Position numbers and translations under genes: made by a program
Shown: piece after piece, positions 1 through 9,242 of the stretch
Position numbering within the stretch: the first letter of the stretch is position 1
Layout: each line of letters opens with the position of its first letter
Assembly: GCF_010730575.1 (NCBI RefSeq)
Contig: NZ_AP022614.1
Coordinates: 4,712,001-4,776,000 of the forward strand
Source: Mycobacterium parmense
GTDB lineage: Bacteria; Actinomycetota; Actinomycetes; Mycobacteriales; Mycobacteriaceae
Direction of reading: 5' to 3'
Length of the DNA stretch: 64,000 nt
The notes under the pieces: generated by a model
Told to the model about the DNA's origin: nothing
The model's database searches: none
The model's input: the letters and a program-made list of their open reading frames with translations, nothing else

Positions 1-1
1 C

Positions 2-2893
2 ACGACCACCACCCACGACCTGCTCAACCAGCTGCAGACCGCCCACAACACGACGCTCGAGCACCAGCACCTGGCGCTCGGCGAGATCCACCGGATCACC
101 GGGCGCGACATCCTCTTCGACACCCTCTTCGCCTTCGAGAACTACCCGATCGGCGATGTGGCGCTCGGGGGCTCGTCGGACGCGGACGAGCTGGCCATCA
201 CGGAGTTCAGCAGCCACGAGCACAACCACTATCCGCTGACCGTGCAGGCCATGCCGGGCAACGGACTGGGACTGCGCGTCGAATACGACACCGGCGTCTT
301 CGGCGCCGCCGACATCGAGACGCTGATCGGGCGTTTCGAGCGGGTGCTGATGGCGATGACGGCCGAGCCCGCCCGGCGGCTCGCCTCGATCGATCTGCTC
401 GACGAGGGCGAGCACTCGTGGCTCGAGCAGGTCGGCAACCGCGAGGCGCTGGTCGCGCCGCCGGTGGCGCACGCCTCGATCCCGGAGCTGTTCGCCGCGC
501 GGGTCGGCACCGCGCCGGACGCGGTGGCGGTGACCGCCGGGCCGCGGTCGATGACGTACCGCGAGCTCGACGAGGCCGCGAACCGGCTGGCGCGACAGCT
601 CGCGGCTCACGGTGCGGGTCCGGGACAGTCTGTGGCGCTGATGTTTCCGCGTTCGGCCGAGGCGATCGTCGCGATCCTGGCGGCGGTCAAGGCCGGGGCG
701 GCCTACCTGCCGATCGACCCCGCGGTGCCCGGCGAACGCCTGGAGTTCATGCTGGCCGACGCCGGGCCCGTCGCGGCGGTCACGACCCGCGACCTGGGCG
801 GGCGGTTCGCCGGGGCGGGCGTGCCGGTGATCGATGCCACGAACATCGGGGACGCCGCGTTCGGGACCCAGCCCATCGCGGCGCCGGCGATGCCTGCCCC
901 CGAGGACGTCGCCCACATCATCTACACGTCGGGCACCACCGGCGTGCCCAAGGGCGTGGCCGTCACCCATGGCAACGTGACCCAGCTGCTCGGTTCGTTG
1001 GACGCCGGCCTGCCGCCGGATCAGGTGTGGACGCAGGTCCACTCCTACGCCTTCGATTTCTCGGTGGGCGAGATCTGGGGCGCGCTGCTGGCCGGCGGGC
1101 GGCTGGTGATCGTGCCGGAGTCCGTGGCCGCCGCCCCGGCGGACTTCCACGCGTTGCTGGTCGCCGAAGGGGTCAACGTCATCACCCAGACGCCGTCGGC
1201 GGCGGAGGTGCTGTCGCCCCAGGGGCTCGGGTCGGCGGCGCTGCTGCTGGGCGGTGAGCCCTGCCCGCCCGAGCTGGTGGACCGCTGGGCGCCCGGCCGG
1301 GTGGTCGTCAACGCCTACGGCCCGACCGAGACGACGGTCTACGCGGCGATGAGCGCGCCCCTTACCGCCGGGACCGCCGGGTCGGTGCCGATCGGGCCGC
1401 CGGTGCCGGGGGCGGCGCTGTTCGTGCTCGACGCCTGGTTGCGGCCCGTCGCGCCCGGCGTGGTCGGCGAGCTGTACGTGGCCGGCGCCGGCGTCAGCCT
1501 CGGGTATGTGCGCCGCGCGGGGTTGACCGCGTCGCGGTTCGTGGCCTGCCCGTTCGACGCCGAAGCCGGGACGCGCATGTACCGCACCGGGGACCTGGTG
1601 CGCTGGGGTGACGACGGGCAGCTGCACTACATCGGGCGCGCCGACGAACAGGTCAAGATCCGTGGGTTCCGCATCGAGCCCGGCGAGGTACGGGCAGCGC
1701 TGGCCGGCCTCGACGGGGTCGCGCAGGCGGCGGTGATCGCCCGCGAGGACCGCCCGGGTGACAGGCGGCTGGTCGGGTACGTCACCGGCACGGCGGACCC
1801 CGCCGCGCTGCGCTCCCAGCTGGCCCAGCGCCTCCCGGGACACATGGTCCCGGCGGCGGTGGTGGTGCTGCCGGAGCTGCCCATGACGGTCAACGGCAAG
1901 CTCGACACCCGCGCGTTGCCACCCCCGGAATACCGGGCCGGCGAGTACCGCGCTCCGGGCAATGCCACCGAGGAGGCGCTGGCGGAGATCTTCGCCCGGA
2001 TCCTCGGCGTCGAGCGGGTCGGGATCGACGAGTCCTTCTTCGACCTCGGCGGCGACAGCATCGCGGCGATGCGCCTGATCGCCGCCGTCAACACCGGCCT
2101 GCATGCCGCACTGTCGGTGCCCGCCCTCTTCGAGGCGCCGACCGTGGCGGCGTTGAGCCGTCGCCTGCTGTCGGGCGCCGCGTCCGGCCAGGATGTCGCG
2201 GCGGTCCAGGTGCTCAAGGATGGCACCGGCGTGCCCGTGTTCTGCGCGCACGAGGTCAGCGGGATCAGCTGGTCGTACCGGGTCCTCGCCGATCACCTGG
2301 ACTGCCCGATCATCGGGATCCAGCAGACTCCGCTCGACGGCGAGGCCGCACCGGGGTCGATCCGCGAGATGGCGGCCAACTACGCCGACAGGATTCAGGC
2401 GAACCATCCATCCGGCCCCTATCACCTGCTGGGGTGGTCCTTCGGCGGCGTCGTGGCCCATGCGGTGGCCGTCGAGCTGGAACGGCGCGGCGCCGTCGTC
2501 GCGCGGCTGGTCCTCCTCGACGCCGAACCGACGCTGCACAGCGGCGCGCGGCAGTCGGTGGACTCCGAACAGTTGGCGGAGGAAATCTCGCGCTTGGGCG
2601 CGGGTGACTTCGGCAGCGAATTCCTCGAGCGGGTCGCGGACAACTTCAACGCCAACATCGGGTTCTATCGTGAACACGAGGCCGGGGTCTTCGGTGGCGA
2701 TCTGGTGATATTCGCCGCGGCGCGCGACGGCGACGATCGCGGTTCGGTGCTGCAGCGCGGTTGGCGACCGCACGTGGCCGGCGACATCACCGTGCACCCC
2801 GTCGATTGCACGCACCAGCAGATGCTGACCGCCGAGTCGCTGAGGCTCTACGGCCGGCAGCTCCGCCGATCACTTGGCAGTGAGACGATGTGA
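2..2893 (+). CDS. Nonribosomal peptide synthetase, C-terminal part (C-A-PCP-TE), 5' end outside window
   Basis: The reading frame is open from base 2, so this is the last module of a larger synthetase; 963 codons are visible. The first ~100 residues are the tail of a condensation domain. The adenylation domain follows: A3 core [12 protein letters not shown]5 [10 protein letters not shown]7 [10 protein letters not shown]10 [11 protein letters not shown] carrier domain has its phosphopantetheine serine in [10 protein letters not shown] (visible residue ~686). A C-terminal thioesterase has the nucleophile motif GWSFGG (~811) and a late His in THQQML. The TE suggests release by hydrolysis or cyclisation; mycobacterial GPL synthetase Mps2 instead ends in a reductase. 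The stop overlaps the start of mmpL by 4 bases, which links product and exporter. The peptide product is unknown. Confidence 0.93.
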   Translation, partial: TTTTHDLLNQLQTAHNTTLEHQHLALGEIHRITGRDILFDTLFAFENYPIGDVALGGSSDADELAITEFSSHEHNHYPLTVQAMPGNGLGLRVEYDTGVFGAADIETLIGRFERVLMAMTAEPARRLASIDLLDEGEHSWLEQVGNREALVAPPVAHASIPELFAARVGTAPDAVAVTAGPRSMTYRELDEAANRLARQLAAHGAGPGQSVALMFPRSAEAIVAILAAVKAGAAYLPIDPAVPGERLEFMLADAGPVAAVTTRDLGGRFAGAGVPVIDATNIGDAAFGTQPIAAPAMPAPEDVAHIIYTSGTTGVPKGVAVTHGNVTQLLGSLDAGLPPDQVWTQVHSYAFDFSVGEIWGALLAGGRLVIVPESVAAAPADFHALLVAEGVNVITQTPSAAEVLSPQGLGSAALLLGGEPCPPELVDRWAPGRVVVNAYGPTETTVYAAMSAPLTAGTAGSVPIGPPVPGAALFVLDAWLRPVAPGVVGELYVAGAGVSLGYVRRAGLTASRFVACPFDAEAGTRMYRTGDLVRWGDDGQLHYIGRADEQVKIRGFRIEPGEVRAALAGLDGVAQAAVIAREDRPGDRRLVGYVTGTADPAALRSQLAQRLPGHMVPAAVVVLPELPMTVNGKLDTRALPPPEYRAGEYRAPGNATEEALAEIFARILGVERVGIDESFFDLGGDSIAAMRLIAAVNTGLHAALSVPALFEAPTVAALSRRLLSGAASGQDVAAVQVLKDGTGVPVFCAHEVSGISWSYRVLADHLDCPIIGIQQTPLDGEAAPGSIREMAANYADRIQANHPSGPYHLLGWSFGGVVAHAVAVELERRGAVVARLVLLDAEPTLHSGARQSVDSEQLAEEISRLGAGDFGSEFLERVADNFNANIGFYREHEAGVFGGDLVIFAAARDGDDRGSVLQRGWRPHVAGDITVHPVDCTHQQMLTAESLRLYGRQLRRSLGSETM

Positions 2894-5800
2894 ACTTGGA
2901 TTGGCCGCGACGGCTGACCGGGCTGGTCCGCCGCAAGTTCACCGTCAGGTTGTCGGTCGGTGGCGTGTTTGCGCTGCTGGCGCGCCTGGTGTTGCGCCGG
3001 CCGTGGCTGGTGATCGGCTTCTGGCTGCTGCTGGCCGCGGTGCTGTCGGTGACGTTCGCGCCGCTGACCGTGCTGGCCCGCGACCACAACCAGGAGTCCA
3101 TGCCGAGCGACTCGGCGGTGACCCTGGCGACCAAGCAGATGACCAAGGCGTTTCACGAGCCGGGCCTGCAGAACATCGCCCTGGTGGTGTTCACCGACGA
3201 ACACGGGATGAACCCCGCCGACGAAGACGTCTACCGCAACGTGGTGGACAAGTTGCGTCGCGACCCGCGCGACGTCGTGATGATGCAGGACTTCATCTCC
3301 AAACCCCCGCTGCGCGACGTGATGGCCAGCAAGGACCACAAGGCCTTCTTTTTGCCCGTCGCCGTCGCCGGCGACCTCGGCTCATCCGAGTCGAACGCGG
3401 CCTACGAGCGGGTCGTCGACATCGTCAACAAGACCGCGAAAGAGGCGCCGGCGGGCTCCACCCTGACCGTGCACATGACCGGGCTGACGGCGACCGTCGA
3501 CGAGCTGTCCAAGATCGGCCAGCGCGACCTGCGGGTCATCGAGAGCGCGACCCTGGCGATGGTGTTGCTGATTCTGCTTGTCGTCTACCGCAATCCGGTC
3601 ACGATGATGCTGCCGCTGCTGACCATCGGCATCTCGCAGACGGTCGCGCTGCAGGTGGTCGCCGGGCTCGTGGGTGTGGGCCTGGGGATTTCGCAGCAGA
3701 CGATCGTGTTCATGACGTCGATGATGATCGGCGCGGGCGTCGACTACGCCGTCTTCCTGATCAGCCGGTACCACGAACACCTCCGCCAGGGCATGGACTC
3801 CGACCAGGCCGTCGCGCGGGCGATGGCGGGCATCGGAAAGGTGATCGCCGCCTCGGCGGCCACCGTCGCGATCACCTTCCTCGGCATGAGCTTCACCACG
3901 CTGAAGGTGTTCTCCACCGCCGGTCCGGCGTTGGCCGTTTCGATCGCGGTGGCGTTCATCGCGGCGATCACGCTGCTGCCGGCGATGCTGGCGATCGGCG
4001 GGCGGCGTGGCTGGGTGAAGCCCCGACGCGAACTCACCAGCCGGTTTTGGCGACGTTCCGGTGTTCACATCGTGCGGCGCCCGGCCGCGCACCTCGCCGC
4101 CAGCCTGGTGGTCCTGATCGCCCTGGCCAGTTGCGTCACCATGCTGCACACCAGCTATGACGCGCGGACCACGCTGCCGCCGTCGGCCGAGAGCAACGTC
4201 GGAATGGCCGCTCTGGAAAAGCATTTCCCGGCAAGCCTGACCGCTCCGCAGTACATATTCATCCAGTCGCCGCACGACCTGCGTACGTCCAAGGGGCTGG
4301 CGGATCTCGAGCAGATGGCGCAGCGGGTCAGCGAGCTGCCCGACATCGCGACAGTGCGGGGTGTGACGCGGCCGACGGGCGCGCCGCTGGAGCAGGCCAC
4401 GCTGAGCTATCAGGCCGGCGAGATCGGCAGCAAGCTCAGGGACGCTTCGTCGAAGATCGCCGCGAGCACCGACGCCCGCGCGGCGCTGACCGGCGGCGCC
4501 GCCAAACTCGCCGACAGCCTCGGCATGGTGCGCAATCAGCTGACCAAGGCGACGTCCGTGCTGGACAACCTGGGCAAGACGATGGCCGACATCCGAACCA
4601 AGCTTGCGAACTCCCAGGCGATCCAGGACGCCGAAAAGGCTTTGGCCAGTGAGCGTTCGGCCGGCAACTCGATGGACATCGGCAACTTCGACGAGACGGT
4701 CGACACCGCCGGTTCGGTGCTCAGCGACCTGGAAGCCGACCCGGGCTGCGACATCGACGCCGTGTGCGCCAAGCAGCGGGAGCAGATGAAACGCGTCGTC
4801 GACACGTTGCGCAAGGTGCAGCCGTCGCTGGACGCGGCGGTCAAATCCATGCGCGCGCTCGGCCTCAGCGGCTCGGGCGGCGGCCTGCAGCAGAGCGTCG
4901 GCCAGCTCGAACAGGGCGCAGACGCCCTTGCCGACGGCAGCCGCAAGATCGCCGACGGGGTCCGGACGCTGGACGACCAGACCAAGCAGCTGGGTGAAGG
5001 CCTGTCGCGCGCCTCGGCCTTCCTGCTCGCGATGAAGCTCAACGCGTCGGAGCCCGGCGCGGCGGGGTTCTACATATCGCCGGAGATCCTGGACAACGAG
5101 AAGTTCAAAGACCTTGCGGCGGTGTTCATGTCGCCCGACGGCCATGCGGCCCGCTACCTGGTGGTCTCCAAGCTGGACCCCTACGACACCAAGGCGATGG
5201 AGCAGGTCAAGTCGATCGTCGGGGCGGCACGCAGCGCGCAGGCCAACACGTCCCTGGCAGACGCGTCGATATCGATGACGGGCCTGACCCCCTACTACAG
5301 TGAGATGCGCGACTACTACAACCACGACCTGCGGTTCATCATCCTGACCACGGTCGCCGTCGTGTTCCTGATCCTGGTGATGCTGCTGCGGGCGATCGTG
5401 GCACCGCTGTATCTCGTTGGGACGGTGATCCTTTCGTATTTGTCGTCGCTGGGCGTCGGGGTGCTGGTGTTGCAGATTCTGGGCGGCAATCCCCTGGCCG
5501 CGAGCATGCCGGGGATGGCGTTCATCGTGCTGGTGGCTGTCGGCGCGGACTACAACATGCTGCTGATCTCGCGGATCCGCGACGAGTCCCCGGTGGGGAT
5601 CCGCTCCGGCGTGATCCGGACGGTCCGCACCACCGGGGGCGTGATCACCTCTGCCGGAATCATTTTCGCCGCGCCCATGTTCGCGATGCTGTTCAGCAGC
5701 ATCAGCTCGATCGTGCAGGCGGGCTTCGTGATCGGTGTCGGCCTGCTGCTGGACACGTTCGTGGTGCGCACCATCACCGTGCCGGCCCTGGCGGTACTGG

Positions 5801-5982
5801 TGGGCAGGAACAACTGGTGGCCGTCGGGGTGGCGGGAGCGACGGCGCATGGCCAAGGGGCCGTCTCGGCGGCGCTCACCGGCCCCCGTGCGCGACGTGGC
5901 GCCCGAACCGGCGCCGGCCTCGGCGCAGGGCGCGTGGCTGTGGTCGGGGCCGTTCAAGGACAGGTGGCTGCGCCAGCTCTAG
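2890..5982 (+). CDS. MmpL-family RND lipid/lipopeptide transporter
   Basis: 1030 residues, typical MmpL size. One N-terminal membrane helix ([19 protein letters not shown]) is followed by a large periplasmic loop, then a helix bundle with [19 protein letters not shown] (Asp-Tyr pair near residue 285). A second loop with a long Ala/Ser/Lys-rich probable coiled coil (about 470-700) precedes a second bundle with [19 protein letters not shown] (near 886). The two DY pairs are the family's proton-relay positions. The GTG start lies inside the GTGA overlap with the upstream NRPS stop, so translation is probably coupled. By analogy with GPL and other MmpL systems it likely exports the NRPS product; no MmpS partner is visible here. 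The C-terminus is basic and cytoplasmic. Confidence 0.93.
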   Translation: MNLDWPRRLTGLVRRKFTVRLSVGGVFALLARLVLRRPWLVIGFWLLLAAVLSVTFAPLTVLARDHNQESMPSDSAVTLATKQMTKAFHEPGLQNIALVVFTDEHGMNPADEDVYRNVVDKLRRDPRDVVMMQDFISKPPLRDVMASKDHKAFFLPVAVAGDLGSSESNAAYERVVDIVNKTAKEAPAGSTLTVHMTGLTATVDELSKIGQRDLRVIESATLAMVLLILLVVYRNPVTMMLPLLTIGISQTVALQVVAGLVGVGLGISQQTIVFMTSMMIGAGVDYAVFLISRYHEHLRQGMDSDQAVARAMAGIGKVIAASAATVAITFLGMSFTTLKVFSTAGPALAVSIAVAFIAAITLLPAMLAIGGRRGWVKPRRELTSRFWRRSGVHIVRRPAAHLAASLVVLIALASCVTMLHTSYDARTTLPPSAESNVGMAALEKHFPASLTAPQYIFIQSPHDLRTSKGLADLEQMAQRVSELPDIATVRGVTRPTGAPLEQATLSYQAGEIGSKLRDASSKIAASTDARAALTGGAAKLADSLGMVRNQLTKATSVLDNLGKTMADIRTKLANSQAIQDAEKALASERSAGNSMDIGNFDETVDTAGSVLSDLEADPGCDIDAVCAKQREQMKRVVDTLRKVQPSLDAAVKSMRALGLSGSGGGLQQSVGQLEQGADALADGSRKIADGVRTLDDQTKQLGEGLSRASAFLLAMKLNASEPGAAGFYISPEILDNEKFKDLAAVFMSPDGHAARYLVVSKLDPYDTKAMEQVKSIVGAARSAQANTSLADASISMTGLTPYYSEMRDYYNHDLRFIILTTVAVVFLILVMLLRAIVAPLYLVGTVILSYLSSLGVGVLVLQILGGNPLAASMPGMAFIVLVAVGADYNMLLISRIRDESPVGIRSGVIRTVRTTGGVITSAGIIFAAPMFAMLFSSISSIVQAGFVIGVGLLLDTFVVRTITVPALAVLVGRNNWWPSGWRERRRMAKGPSRRRSPAPVRDVAPEPAPASAQGAWLWSGPFKDRWLRQL

Positions 5983-5999
5983 GCTTGCGCCATCCCGAG

Positions 6000-6455
6000 C
6001 TACTTCGGCGGGAAGCCGCCGGTGGCGATCGGCCCCCAGCGGCGCGGGGTCACCCGGATGAGGCACTTACCTTGGTCGACCATCGCGCGGCGATAATCCG
6101 CCCAGTCCGGGTGCTCGCCGGCGATCGCACGGTAGTAGTCGACGAGCGGTTCCACCGCTTCGGGCACGTCGATCACCTCGGCGTCCCCGTCGAGTTGCAC
6201 GTATGCGCCGTTGAATTCGTCGGACAGTACGACGACGCTGGCCTTCCCGTTGCGCCGGACGTTGACGCTCTTCGCGCGCTGCGGATAGCTCGCGATCACG
6301 ACCCGGCCGTGCCCGTCGATCCCGCCGGTCACCGGGGAGCTCTGCAGCGACCCGTCGGCGCGAAACGTGGTCAACACCATGCGGTGTCGGGGGCGGACGA
6401 ACTCGAGCAGCTCGGACATGTCCACCGGGGTGGCTGTCGCAAATTTGGGACCCAC
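6000..6455 (-). CDS. PPOX-class split-barrel flavin/F420-dependent oxidoreductase
   Basis: 151 residues with the compact layout of the pyridoxamine-5'-phosphate oxidase-like fold: an N-terminal strand pair (RHRMVLTTFRADGSLQSSPVTGGID), a central RAKSVNVRRNGKASVVVLSDE segment typical of cofactor-phosphate binding, and a C-terminal WGPIATGGFPPK. Mycobacterial relatives of this size commonly use F420 or FMN; the substrate cannot be told from sequence. It is convergent with mmpL (17-base gap) and transcribed alone. Upstream of its start lies the 56-base repeat tract. It does not look like part of the NRPS pathway, although redox tailoring cannot be excluded. Confidence 0.8.
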   Translation of the reverse strand: MGPKFATATPVDMSELLEFVRPRHRMVLTTFRADGSLQSSPVTGGIDGHGRVVIASYPQRAKSVNVRRNGKASVVVLSDEFNGAYVQLDGDAEVIDVPEAVEPLVDYYRAIAGEHPDWADYRRAMVDQGKCLIRVTPRRWGPIATGGFPPK

Positions 6456-6467
6456 ACTCTGACTCTA

Positions 6468-6618
6468 GTGGCGATCGCGAGCGCGGCGGAGCCGGGCGAT
6501 ATGGGTCGGCACCGTCGGGTCTCGTGGCGATCGCGAGCGCGGCGGAGCCGGGCGATGCGGGTCGGCACCGTCGGGTCTCGTGGCGATCGCGAGCGCGGCG
6601 GAGCCGGGCGAAGCGGGT
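6468..6618. repeat. Three head-to-tail copies of a 56-base intergenic repeat (third partial)
   Basis: Units start at 6468, 6524 and 6580, each opening GTGGCGATCGCGAGCGCGGC. The first two are nearly identical over all 56 bases (difference around ATATGGG versus ATGCGGG). The third keeps about 38 bases and then diverges toward the 13E12 gene. A degenerate copy of the first ~31 bases lies at 61722-61752 inside the end of fadE28, so this is a dispersed mycobacterial element rather than a local accident. It has a tandem-repeat (VNTR-like) layout. Confidence 0.85.
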
Positions 6619-6675
6619 GACCACGCGCGGTGTTGCCAAAAACGCGGTACAGCAACAACTCTCGGGTTTGATTTG

Positions 6676-7923
6676 CTAGTTGTTGTTGGTGGGCGGTTGG
6701 GGTTGGAAGGGTTGGTACCACCACCATTGGGCGCGTTCGCCGGTGGGTCCGGGGTATGGGGGGACGGCGGGTGGTGGTGTCGTGGGTGGGCGTGCCAGTG
6801 GTCCGGGCTGCAGGGGTCGGCCGGTGTTGTCGGTCACGCACAAAGCGTCGGCGGGTCCGGTGAGGGTGATGTCGCCGCGGTGGTGGGCGCGGTGGTGGTG
6901 GGGGCAGATCAGGACCAGGTTGGTCAGGTCGGTGGGGCCGCCGTTTTCCCAGTGTTGGAGGTGGTGGGCGTGTAGGCCGCGGGTGGCGCCACAGCCGGGG
7001 ACTGCGCAGTGGGGGTGGCGGTGTTGCAGGGCGCGGCGTAGTCGCCGGTTGATGGTGCGGGTGGTGCGTGCGGCGCCGATGGGCTGGCCGTCGCGGTGAA
7101 ACCAGACTTCGTAGGTGGCATCGCAGGTCAGGTACTGGCGTTCGGCGTCGGTGAGTGCCGGCCCCAGGTGCAGGGCGGCGGCGGGCTGCTCGACGTCGAG
7201 GTGCACCACCACGGTGGTGTGCTGGCCGTGCGGGCGGCGGGTGGCTTCGGTGTCCCAGCCGGTCTCGATCAGGCGCATCAACGCCTCGACGCTGCCCGGG
7301 AACGGCGGCGCGCTCTCCGAAACACGGGTGGCGTCGCCGCGGTCGTGTTTCCACTCGGCGATCAGTGCCTCGCGATGCGCGCCCAGCGCGGCGTCGAGTT
7401 TCGCGGAGTCGGGGTGCGGGAGCCTGATCCGCCAGCAGGTGAACTGCTCGCCGGCGGTGGTGGTGATCGAGGGGCCGGGTTCGGGGCGCGCCGGGGGGTC
7501 GGGGCGTGGTTCGAGGCTGACCGCGGTGCGCAGCTGGGTGACCGTGGCCACCGACGCCAGCTGGGCGTAGTGCTCATCAGACCCCTCACCCGCCGACGCC
7601 GCGATGACCCCGACCTGATCCAGTGACAGCCGGCCCTCCCGCAGGCCCTGGGCGCAGCGCGGGAACTGCTCGAGCCGGCGCGCCACGGTGGTGATCGTGT
7701 GGGCATGGGCCGAGGACGCGCCCAGCTTCCAGGCCACCAACGCCGCGATCGAGCGCGCGCCGGTGGCCCCGCACAGCTCGTCGCGATCCAACTCGGCCAC
7801 AATTTCCACGATGCGCCCATCGATGGCATTGCGCTGACCGGCCAACTCCGCCAACTCCGCAAACAACCCATCAACCCGCTCAGCAGGACTCACCGCCACA
7901 GCAGACGAAGTGGTCAACGACAT
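6676..7923 (-). CDS. 13E12-family DUF222/HNH endonuclease-domain protein
   Basis: 415 residues from the ATG at 7923, which follows a G-rich ribosome site (GATGATGGGGGT). The N-terminal two thirds is DUF222 (ELAELAGQRNAIDGRIVEIVAELDRDELCGATG...SLDQVGVIAA). Around residue 320 is an intact HNH module: CAVPGC, then LHAHHLQHWENGG, then NLVLICPHHHRAHH. The C-terminal ~60 residues are Pro/Trp-rich and low complexity. This is the 13E12 repeat family, which occurs in many copies in mycobacterial genomes and is thought to be mobile; the biochemical role is unproven. Its start region is duplicated just upstream (see repeat at 7893). Confidence 0.93.
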   Translation of the reverse strand: MSLTTSSAVAVSPAERVDGLFAELAELAGQRNAIDGRIVEIVAELDRDELCGATGARSIAALVAWKLGASSAHAHTITTVARRLEQFPRCAQGLREGRLSLDQVGVIAASAGEGSDEHYAQLASVATVTQLRTAVSLEPRPDPPARPEPGPSITTTAGEQFTCWRIRLPHPDSAKLDAALGAHREALIAEWKHDRGDATRVSESAPPFPGSVEALMRLIETGWDTEATRRPHGQHTTVVVHLDVEQPAAALHLGPALTDAERQYLTCDATYEVWFHRDGQPIGAARTTRTINRRLRRALQHRHPHCAVPGCGATRGLHAHHLQHWENGGPTDLTNLVLICPHHHRAHHRGDITLTGPADALCVTDNTGRPLQPGPLARPPTTPPPAVPPYPGPTGERAQWWWYQPFQPQPPTNNN

Positions 7924-8112
7924 ACCCCCATCATCGCAACCACGTCCGACAAGTTTGGGCCGCCGAACGCCCGGGGCGACCGCCATCGTCGGCCAACCGC
8001 CACAGCAGACGAAGTGGTCAACGACATAACCCCATCATCGCAACCAGGTCCGACAACTTTCGGCCGACGAATCGCCCGGGCCGCGACCCACATCGTCGGC
8101 CAACCGCCACAG
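7893..8112. repeat. Tandem duplication of the 13E12 gene start and promoter region (~105-base period)
   Basis: The motif CCGCCACAGCAGACGAAGTG occurs at 7893 and again at 7997, and its first nine bases recur at 8104, giving periods of 104 and 107 bases. Each copy carries, on the minus strand, ATGTCGTTGACC with the first ~11 codons of the 13E12 gene, its ribosome site and ~70 bases upstream. Copy 2 differs by scattered substitutions and a few added bases, so the duplication is not recent. The outer copy makes a second start that leads into a non-homologous short frame. Confidence 0.85.
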
Positions 8113-8202
8113 CCTGATTGGACACCAAACGCTCTACACCGCGACTGAGACTTGTCGTAATACCGTTGCGACGGCAGGCGGACTCGACACGTGGGAGGTT
8201 CT

Positions 8203-8592
8203 GTGAGAAATCCGTCAGCCCGGGCAGCGGTGATCATCTGGCTCGGCGGCTCGGCCGCCGCATTGGTGACGCAAGGTGTGTTTCGTAAACGGTTCGCGCA
8301 ACACAGCGCATGGGGCTACAACGGTGGCTGGCAACGCGAAATCGCGGTGTGGAACTTCGGCACCATCGTCGCGGGACTCGGGATAGCTGCGTCGGGCGAC
8401 GAAGCAGCACGAGCCCAACTTCGGGGTCTCATGGTGCTCTCCACATTGTTCGCTCTCAACCACCTGGCGGCCGCATTGCGGGCACCCAAGAGTTGGAGCA
8501 ATTGGATCGGTGCAGGCGCGAACGCCGGGGTACTGGCGACGGGTGTGCCAGCACTGCTGAACTCCCGCCGACACGCGTCAGCCGCCGTATAG
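8203..8592 (+). CDS. Small four-helix membrane protein, unknown function
   Basis: 129 residues. The GTG at 8203 is chosen because GGAGG lies five bases upstream; the in-frame GTG at 8191 has no such site. Four hydrophobic stretches are visible: VIIWLGGSAAALVTQGVF, IAVWNFGTIVAGLGIAA, LRGLMVLSTLFALNHLAAAL and NWIGAGANAGVLATGVPALL. I do not recognise a named family. It is followed on the same strand, 100 bases on, by the short ORF and SRPBCC gene, with which it may be co-transcribed. Confidence 0.75.
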   Translation: MRNPSARAAVIIWLGGSAAALVTQGVFRKRFAQHSAWGYNGGWQREIAVWNFGTIVAGLGIAASGDEAARAQLRGLMVLSTLFALNHLAAALRAPKSWSNWIGAGANAGVLATGVPALLNSRRHASAAV

Positions 8593-8694
8593 AACGCATT
8601 TCGGCCAATCGTCGCCATCGGATACCGACGCCACCGGCGCGCCGGCGAGCGGCAGGTCATGAGCTATCTTGTTGGTCGCGAGAGGGGACGGATC

Positions 8695-8748
8695 ATGACG
8701 GACAACCGGCGACCGGCAGCGCGTATCGGCATCATGGACTGTCGATGA
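8695..8748 (+). CDS. Possible 17-residue leader peptide upstream of SRPBCC gene
   Basis: MTDNRRPAARIGIMDCR, from an ATG preceded by a good ribosome site (GAGAGGGGAC, five bases away). Its TGA overlaps the SRPBCC ATG as ATGA. The SRPBCC start itself has no clear ribosome site, so reinitiation from this peptide is a reasonable model. The alternative is chance: the frame is very short and Arg-rich, as random GC-rich frames are. Confidence 0.35.
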   Translation: MTDNRRPAARIGIMDCR

Positions 8749-9179
8749 TCGAGTTCACGCTCACCCGGACCTCGACGGCGCCGATCGAGACCGTGTTCGA
8801 CGCCATGACCGACCACCGCGGGATCGCGGACTACCTGTGGGCATGCCGACGCAGCACGCTCGATCGAGAGGGGATCCCCGCACCGAACGGCGTCGGCGCG
8901 ATCAGACGTCTGGTGTTCGTCGGCCCGCCATTCGTCGAGGAGATCATCGAGTATGAGCGACCCGTCCGCTATGCGTATAAGATGCTGTCGGGCGCACCGA
9001 CGCGCAACCACATCGGCACGATCCAGCTGCGCGACGCAGGGGCAGGGACCGAGGTCAGCTGGCACCTGCGGTCGACGCTGAAGATCCCCGGCGTAGACCG
9101 GCTGATGCTGCCGGTGTTCAAGAAGGTCATCGACGAGCTTCTCAAAGGCGGCATCAGCGCCGCCGAGCGCCGCACCTGA
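8745..9179 (+). CDS. SRPBCC (START-like) family protein
   Basis: 144 residues beginning IEFTLTRTSTAPIETVFDAMTDHRGIADY, the usual opening of polyketide-cyclase/dehydrase-like SRPBCC proteins, and ending with a long amphipathic helix (LPVFKKVIDELLKGGI) that closes the hydrophobic cavity in this fold. It likely binds a hydrophobic ligand; many mycobacterial genomes carry dozens of these with unknown substrates. It is convergent with the PKS gene (63-base gap), so it is not in the PKS operon, though a lipid-related role would fit the island. The start is set by the ATGA overlap with the short upstream ORF. Confidence 0.8.
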   Translation: MIEFTLTRTSTAPIETVFDAMTDHRGIADYLWACRRSTLDREGIPAPNGVGAIRRLVFVGPPFVEEIIEYERPVRYAYKMLSGAPTRNHIGTIQLRDAGAGTEVSWHLRSTLKIPGVDRLMLPVFKKVIDELLKGGISAAERRT

Positions 9180-9242
9180 ACGCGGTCCGCGCCGGAATGC
9201 CGGGCACCAAAGGCGCCATCGGTAGCCGGAATGCGAGGCGGC

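Noticed and set aside
3382..5325. Long open frame antisense to mmpL (647 codons)
   Set aside because: His/Arg/Gly-rich composition is what the complement of GC-rich coding sequence gives; no domain, and the sense frame is a clear MmpL.
6468..6618. CRISPR-like array
   Set aside because: Units are contiguous without unique spacers and no cas genes are near.
8596..8744. Possible pseudogene between the small membrane protein and the SRPBCC gene
   Set aside because: The 150 bases show no homology-like fragments; only a short leader ORF with a ribosome site is supportable.
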